28,372 bases of DNA, from positions 1-28,372 of the forward strand of contig CAYQOU010000056.1 of assembly GCA_964419255.1 (NCBI GenBank), given 5' to 3'. The stretch comes from CAZPHU01 sp964419255 (GTDB lineage: Bacteria > Fibrobacterota > Chitinivibrionia > Chitinivibrionales > CAYFVL01). The notes beneath the pieces were generated by a model. That model was not told where the DNA came from, did no database searches, and saw nothing but the letters and a program-made list of their open reading frames with translations. How positions within the stretch are numbered: the stretch's first letter is position 1; each line of letters opens with the position of its first letter. The translations under genes and the position numbers were made by a program. This document shows, one piece after another, positions 23,721-28,372 of this stretch.

Positions 23721-25544
23721 TCACTTACAGCGCTTTTTCTGTGAATCGCATGTCTGCCACATGTCCCGATATGCTTTCTCAAGCGAGTGGGTGAACTCAC
23801 GGGCGTTGCAGAGTACTGACTGGCTCATGCGGGCGCGAAGGGAGCTGCGCAGTTCACATAGCTTTTTGGGAGATTTAGCCAGAGATCCGGCGATGTCTAT
23901 ATATTGACGAACCGAATCGGCCACAAGAGAACCGAGACCGACTCGGCTCAAAAGCGAATATCCCACGCGTGAAGCATGCCTGTCACCTTTCAAACATATA
24001 ACAGCAACTCCCATCCACATCGCTTCACAGGTGCATGTTGTTCCGTTATACGGAAATGTATCCAGCGCGATATCGACTCTTTCGTATAATGCCAGGTGCC
24101 GTCTGGTATCTGGAGTAAACGCACCGAACTCAAGACGGTTCGCGTCGACTCCCTGCTTTCTGAACAATTCGACATATCTTTTACATATAAGACCATCCTC
24201 GAAGAATTTGTTCTTCAGAAACAGACGTGAACCGGGAACCGACCGTAAAATCTCAGCCCACACCTCAACAACCTTTGAATTTACCTTGGGCAGATTATTA
24301 AATGAGCCGAACGTAACATATCCATTTCGCAAACATGGAGATTTTGTAACTTCCGGGCAATCATCCGGCGGCTGATAGCAGAGAAAGGAATGTGGGAGTC
24401 GATACAGAGTTTCACTGTGATAGTGTTCCTGCCCCGCGGGATCAGCAAGTGAGTCTGTCAGGCGAAAATCTATTGTCGAAAGACCGGTGGTCGCCGGGTA
24501 TCCAAGCCAGGTGACCTGTACCGGGGCATTTCTTCTGAGAAACAGTGGTAATCTGTTTTCGGCCGTATGCCCCCCGAGATCTACCAGAATGTCTATCCGA
24601 TCACCGCCAATCATCTCCCTTGTTTCTTTGTCGCTTCTTCCACGGATAACTTGCCATTTGGAACATAGTCGACTGATCCGTGTGGTTAGGTTATCGGGAA
24701 CAGCCACGTTGGAATAGCATATTGTCTCAAATTCATCTCTATTGTGCATCTCCAGAACCGGTGCTATAAACCAGGCGACCGAATGAGTCCTGAAATCCGC
24801 CGAAACGTATCCTATTCTCAGCGGTCGCGGTATGGATACATTCCGGATAAATGACGGCTCTGATAATCCGGGCAGATGTGACGGTGCAGAGAAATCCGAG
24901 CAAAGGCGTTTTTCCCACCGGCGGCTCTCCTGAAAAAGAACCTGAGCATGTGCAGAGGGATCATAATTGAGTGCAAACAGAAAATTGGATCCGGCGAGAG
25001 AATAGGAGGGGCAGAGTTCCAGGGCTCGCCTGTATTGGCGAAGAGCCTGATCGATTTTTCCCTGATCAACAAGTGCGGAGGCCAGGTTTGTTCTAAATTT
25101 GTATTCATCCGGATTCCGTTCCAGGCAATACCGTATATGCTTTTCCGCCTCTGCGGCCAAGCCCAGTGTAGTGAGAACCACTGCCAGATGGTTGCGGGCT
25201 TTAAGATGATCGGGAGCCAGACATACTGCATGCTCCAGCTCCTTTCGTGCCGCCTCATATCTTCGGCCGATATAAAAGAAAGTTCCCAGCTGATAGTGAT
25301 ACTCTGCGTTATCCGGAGCAGCCTCAACCGCTCTTACCATATGATGGATACTGAGGTCCGGCTTTTTTACCATATCGAAAATCATGGCAAGAGCCCTGTG
25401 AGCCTGATGACAGCGGGAATCGGCCCTTACCGCGGCAAGGTATAAAGCCAGGGCATCCTCCACCTGTTTTTCATTCCACGCCTTCTCGGCTCCGGCAAAC
25501 AGCTCGTCGGCTGGCACATTCTGTAGGGCTTTTTCGTCAAACAT
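23721..25544 (-). CDS. TPR-SPINDLY protein, O-GlcNAc-transferase-like (GT41)
   Basis: A cytoplasmic glycosyltransferase of the GT41 family, which transfers a sugar from a nucleotide sugar to Ser/Thr or other residues of proteins. About five tetratricopeptide repeats (roughly 11-185) form the substrate-binding superhelix. The catalytic part starts at about 240: RIGYVSADFRTHSVAWF (His254 at the position of the OGT catalytic-region His), DILVDLGGHTAENR, APVQVTWLGYPATTGL, VTFGSFNNLPKV, DIALDTFPYNGTTCTCEAMWMGV and GDRHASRVGYSLL. All family landmarks are present. The frame begins with TTG at 25550; I used the ATG at 25544, which lacks a clear ribosome site. Repeat copy E lies about 43 bases upstream. 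Targets are unknown; flagellins or other surface proteins are possible. Confidence 0.9.
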   Translation of the reverse strand: MFDEKALQNVPADELFAGAEKAWNEKQVEDALALYLAAVRADSRCHQAHRALAMIFDMVKKPDLSIHHMVRAVEAAPDNAEYHYQLGTFFYIGRRYEAARKELEHAVCLAPDHLKARNHLAVVLTTLGLAAEAEKHIRYCLERNPDEYKFRTNLASALVDQGKIDQALRQYRRALELCPSYSLAGSNFLFALNYDPSAHAQVLFQESRRWEKRLCSDFSAPSHLPGLSEPSFIRNVSIPRPLRIGYVSADFRTHSVAWFIAPVLEMHNRDEFETICYSNVAVPDNLTTRISRLCSKWQVIRGRSDKETREMIGGDRIDILVDLGGHTAENRLPLFLRRNAPVQVTWLGYPATTGLSTIDFRLTDSLADPAGQEHYHSETLYRLPHSFLCYQPPDDCPEVTKSPCLRNGYVTFGSFNNLPKVNSKVVEVWAEILRSVPGSRLFLKNKFFEDGLICKRYVELFRKQGVDANRLEFGAFTPDTRRHLALYERVDIALDTFPYNGTTCTCEAMWMGVAVICLKGDRHASRVGYSLLSRVGLGSLVADSVRQYIDIAGSLAKSPKKLCELRSSLRARMSQSVLCNAREFTHSLEKAYRDMWQTCDSQKKRCK

Positions 25545-25587
25545 AGGCAATCGGGGTTGTAGGTTTCGTTTACTTACTTGTAGCTAA

Positions 25588-25634
25588 ACTGAACGGATTT
25601 TATCCTATATTGAAAGGTCCTGAGCCGAAAAGTT
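25588..25634. repeat. Intergenic repeat, copy E (split form)
   Basis: It starts CTGAACGGAT (25589-), like copy D, and resumes after about 20 unrelated bases with TCCTGAGCCGAAAAGTTAT, close to CTGAGCGCAAAAGTCGC of copy D. It lies about 43 bases before the ATG of the minus-strand SPINDLY gene. Confidence 0.45.
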
Positions 25635-25947
25635 ATTTCACCCCTATGGACAGAATAGCCGAAGCAATCGTACGATCGTATATATTTACCCTCTGTGCCT
25701 CTCCAGCACTACTGAATCCCGTATGCCCAGGAGATTGCACGAGTAGTCGCGGAGGATCGCTCGATTAGACTGTATCTATTCCGGTCAACAGAAGCGGATC
25801 GGCAAGCATCGCCCTGATATATTTATCGGCTAACGTGGGTGATTCGATTATACAATTGTATGCTCAGGCTTTCAAAGGGAATATGAAGTGTGTTTTTCAT
25901 TTCGCCTGACAGAGTATTTATGGTGCGCCCGGCCGGGCACACCCTGG

Positions 25948-25977
25948 AAGAGCCACGATAGGCATATCGTGGCTCTT
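25948..25977. terminator. Perfect 13-base hairpin after the GH9 gene
   Basis: AAGAGCCACGATA and TATCGTGGCTCTT are exact inverse complements with a GGCA loop, 23 bases after the GH9 stop on the minus strand. No T run follows on that strand, so it may be a factor-dependent terminator or an mRNA-stabilising hairpin. Confidence 0.65.
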
Positions 25978-26000
25978 AGGAGGGTTGCGGAATCACCTCA

Positions 26001-28028
26001 TTACATCCCTATATGTACTAACTTGCGGGTTACTGTATGCATTTTTCCGCGACGATCCGAAGCTGAGATACGCATAAGAGTTATCTGGTTGGACCAGTCG
26101 GTTTTAAAATGAACATCTCTTTCACCATCAAAGAAAGCCTTTTTGAGTGTTTTTCCTCTTAAATCGGAAAATATAACCTCTCCACACCAGCCACCGGGAA
26201 AATGTACTGCTATGGTGTGGTCTTTCAACTTTACGGCCGGCGAAAAGCTCTTTTTATATCCAGGACCGGCTTCGATAGCATTGTGCATGCTGGCCTGAGT
26301 TGCCTCCAGGGCGCCGGCCAGGAAAACAAGTGGTGCGTTCCAGTTGATTGTCACCTCGTTGGATGCGTAGCTGTCCACGTGGTCGACATACGATTTTGCG
26401 GGCAGACTGGAAGGGTATTCGACCGGATGATCTTCGGTATTATCCTGCTGCCCCGGATTCGGCCCCCCGGCAAGAAAACCGGGTACCGGTTCTTCAACAC
26501 CATCCGAAGAAGAAGGACGGTGGTGGGGATTCATGACAGTTTTATCCCCTATGCTTCCCACATAGCAGTATCCTGTAGGGTTTCTTCCCATAAGATAATC
26601 AAGTTGAGCGACAGCGGCATCCTTGTATTGCTGATTTTCGCCGGCAAGGTAGGCAATCATCAGCATGACGCCCTGATTTGCTGCTACCGAATTGCTCCCC
26701 CAATAGTAGTCATCGCCAGTCATGGTTATTCTGTAAGGATTATTGGCGATTCTTCCTGCCAGCTCATCGGCGGCGGCAAAAAGTGACGTCTCGACTTGAT
26801 CCAAAGTTATTGCGGAGGTGAGACTATCTCTGGCAAGAAAAAGTGAATAAAGCCCCAGAGTAGCAACATTTGGCCATCCGGGAACTCCATACTCGGAATC
26901 TAGACCGGAAGGATACACGCTTGTAAAAAAGGAATCTTCGCGAGTGGTCAGGTAAAGTTCGACTCCAGCCCATTTAAATTCATCCTCGGCATTTGAGTCC
27001 CCATAGGCACCGGTAACCACATCCGGATCGAAGGACTGATTATGCTCTCTCTGATCATAAAGGATGTCACTGTTTGCCTGTGCCCAATCCCATGCATCTC
27101 TGGCCGCCTGAAGGCAGCTGTCGGCCAGACCGGGAAGCTCATTTTCGAATTTTCTCAGAATCCTTGCTGCCTGAGCACATACGGCCGCAAAATCCAGGGT
27201 AGCCGTTGTGGTCTTCTGAATAACGTAGCGGTCATCATTGTCATCAGAGGGCCGTACATCCATACCACAGAAACCAAGAGAGGTCAGTTTATGATAAACA
27301 CCGCCATCGTGCGGATCCTGCATGGTAAGCATCCAGCGTAAGTTGTAGAGTGCTTCATCCAGAATGTCAGGTATATCATTGTTGGACTCAGGAATGCCAA
27401 CACTGAGCGTATCATAATAGTGCGGGAAAGCCTCATACGCCGATAAAAGAGTATGCATGGAGATACCGGAGTTTACGATGTACTTGCCATAATCACCCGC
27501 ATCATACCATCCCCCGGGAGAGGAGATCGTAGAGTTGTCGGGTCTGTCCTCCGAGGCCGCGGAAGGGTGGACGATAACATTATCGTCAGGATGACCGGCT
27601 TCTCTTGCCCACTGACCGGCATACTGCTGCTCGAGCTCAAAGGATGCACGGTTAAAGTAATATGCCTTCATGGCGGCTTTGGTGAGTCTCTCATGGACAT
27701 CGCTTTTAATCTCGAAAGACCAGGAATCATCGCAGCCTTCTACCTGAATTTTGTATTCACCAATCTGGGTTAACTCCGAGAAGTCAGCGATTGTGGTATT
27801 TTCACCGGAAGCATCCCATAAGCCTCCCTCTTCCAGTGCACCTTCGTATGCAACCGATCCGTCAGAGGAAATTATGGAAAAAGTTTCGGATGTGGCATCG
27901 ATGACTATAGCCACCTTTTTTTCATCCGGGTAAAAACCTTCCTGATTCACATGAATTATGCCTCCTGAGGCGGTAATGAAAAGGCAGGCGACCAGGGAGA
28001 TGACAAGTTTCAAGCGCTTAAATGACAT
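26001..28028 (-). CDS. Secreted GH9 endoglucanase (cellulase)
   Basis: This is an inverting glycoside hydrolase of family 9 that cleaves beta-1,4-glucan. A signal peptide (about 1-21) precedes an immunoglobulin-like CelD_N domain (about 24-108, IIHVNQEGFYPDEKKVAIV). The catalytic barrel spans about 113-575. Catalytic-site landmarks are intact: GGWYDAGDYGKY with Asp176 and Asp179, the PHHRPSSSDG histidine motif (501-510) and the acid Glu558 in SYASNEVTINWNAPL. A basic C-terminal module of about 80 residues (597-675) resembles the extra tails of Fibrobacter cellulases and surface-sorting domains; no dockerin or cellulose-binding module is seen. GGAGG lies six bases before the ATG at 28028. A 13-base hairpin follows the stop. 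The gene appears to be a single transcription unit. Confidence 0.95.
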   Translation of the reverse strand: MSFKRLKLVISLVACLFITASGGIIHVNQEGFYPDEKKVAIVIDATSETFSIISSDGSVAYEGALEEGGLWDASGENTTIADFSELTQIGEYKIQVEGCDDSWSFEIKSDVHERLTKAAMKAYYFNRASFELEQQYAGQWAREAGHPDDNVIVHPSAASEDRPDNSTISSPGGWYDAGDYGKYIVNSGISMHTLLSAYEAFPHYYDTLSVGIPESNNDIPDILDEALYNLRWMLTMQDPHDGGVYHKLTSLGFCGMDVRPSDDNDDRYVIQKTTTATLDFAAVCAQAARILRKFENELPGLADSCLQAARDAWDWAQANSDILYDQREHNQSFDPDVVTGAYGDSNAEDEFKWAGVELYLTTREDSFFTSVYPSGLDSEYGVPGWPNVATLGLYSLFLARDSLTSAITLDQVETSLFAAADELAGRIANNPYRITMTGDDYYWGSNSVAANQGVMLMIAYLAGENQQYKDAAVAQLDYLMGRNPTGYCYVGSIGDKTVMNPHHRPSSSDGVEEPVPGFLAGGPNPGQQDNTEDHPVEYPSSLPAKSYVDHVDSYASNEVTINWNAPLVFLAGALEATQASMHNAIEAGPGYKKSFSPAVKLKDHTIAVHFPGGWCGEVIFSDLRGKTLKKAFFDGERDVHFKTDWSNQITLMRISASDRRGKMHTVTRKLVHIGM

Positions 28029-28372
28029 ACAAATCCTCCTTCTAATTTGTTTTTTTATATCTATATATTAGTAACATAAATGAGCGCCGAGATCATCATA
28101 AAAGTTGAGTAGAATAGAAAATTTTCATAACACTTTTAATCCGCGGGGCAAAAAGTACGGACGAAAAGAAAGGATTTTCTTGCTTTCTTCACAAGACGCA
28201 CACTGCTGGCTATGCGATTGAACTTCCCAGAGAGATCATGCACAGGAGGATATTATAGGTGGAAAATCCATTTATCGCCCTCTGGGGAAGGTCGATGACA
28301 GAGTGATGCAAATTGCTGTTGGACTTTAGAAAACGACTGTACTTACGCTTATGGAACGACAAAATCCTCGTC
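28029..28372. other. Region upstream of the GH9 gene, no supported gene
   Basis: It should hold the GH9 promoter; the first 130 bases are AT-rich and include a TGAGCG word at 28081-28086, 53 bases from the ATG. An open minus-strand frame from about 28193 to the edge and a 15-codon plus frame near 28260 with a GGAGG site were seen, but neither could be supported. Confidence 0.4.

Larger units (their letters stand above)
25545..26000. other. Intergenic region with repeat E and a strong hairpin
   Basis: About 455 bases without a supported gene between the GH9 stop and the start of the SPINDLY gene. It contains repeat copy E, the 13-base hairpin at 25948-25977 and the palindrome GCCCGGCCGGGC near 25927-25938. 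Confidence 0.5.

Noticed and set aside
26202..26786. 194-codon plus-strand frame
   Set aside because: Antisense to the GH9 catalytic domain, with no motif or ribosome site.
28071..28081. GTAACATAAAT shared with position about 450
   Set aside because: A pair of identical 11-mers is expected many times by chance in a window of this size, and the flanks do not align.
28193..28372. Open minus-strand frame reaching the right edge (about 60 codons)
   Set aside because: No recognisable protein and no start in view; could be the end of a gene outside the window but cannot be supported.

Overview
The window looks like chromosomal DNA of a Gram-negative, polysaccharide-degrading bacterium, most probably a member or relative of the Fibrobacterota (Fibrobacter/Chitinispirillum-type). 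The main evidence is a 1255-residue secreted protein with a fibro-slime domain, four chitobiase/hexosaminidase C-terminal-type repeats and a FlgD-Ig-like tail, together with a GH9 cellulase with an added C-terminal module. Outer-membrane barrel proteins and a Wzi-like capsule protein show that there is an outer membrane. No phage, transposon, CRISPR, rRNA or tRNA gene was seen. This lineage assignment is inferred from protein content only.

Left part (1-9755). A cysteine desulfurase runs off the left edge. It is followed by a small membrane protein and by a plus-strand gene for a membrane-spanning regulator: signal anchor, periplasmic CBM9-like domain, one transmembrane helix, cytoplasmic AraC-type DNA-binding domain. 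A tight minus-strand run then reads from 9755 down to 3215: SpoIIE-type phosphatase fused to a GHKL ATPase, coaE, a SurA-N-like/TonB-C-like envelope protein, an initiating polyprenyl-phosphate sugar transferase, a Wzi-like outer-membrane protein and a YkgJ-type cysteine-cluster protein. Gaps are at most 14 nt and three junctions overlap, so this is probably one operon joining stress signalling, CoA synthesis and surface polysaccharide export.

Middle (9756-16283). comM (Mg-chelatase-like AAA+) and a small exported protein lie on the plus strand. A single-pass extracytoplasmic sensor-like protein without an output domain lies on the minus strand. A D-2-hydroxyacid dehydrogenase (plus) converges on a Yip1-like membrane protein (minus) across a hairpin, and a stand-alone response regulator receiver follows.

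Right part (16655-28372). The fibro-slime protein has a good promoter candidate and an upstream inverted repeat. Then come a YihY/BrkB-type membrane protein, a small beta-barrel protein, a YagU-like membrane protein with a DUF2383-type ferritin-like protein (plus), a TPR-SPINDLY O-GlcNAc-transferase-like protein (minus) and a GH9 endoglucanase (minus) with a 13-bp hairpin near its 3' end. The surface-facing genes (GH9, fibro-slime, Wzi/sugar transferase, CBM9-AraC sensor) suggest sensing, binding and degradation of plant or chitin-like polymers at the cell surface.

Spread between these genes is a family of short repeats built on the word CTGARCG, some forming TGAGCG/CGCTCA hairpins. All of them are intergenic and several lie 20-55 bp upstream of start codons. 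This repeat family and the CBM9-AraC transmembrane regulator are the least ordinary things in the window.
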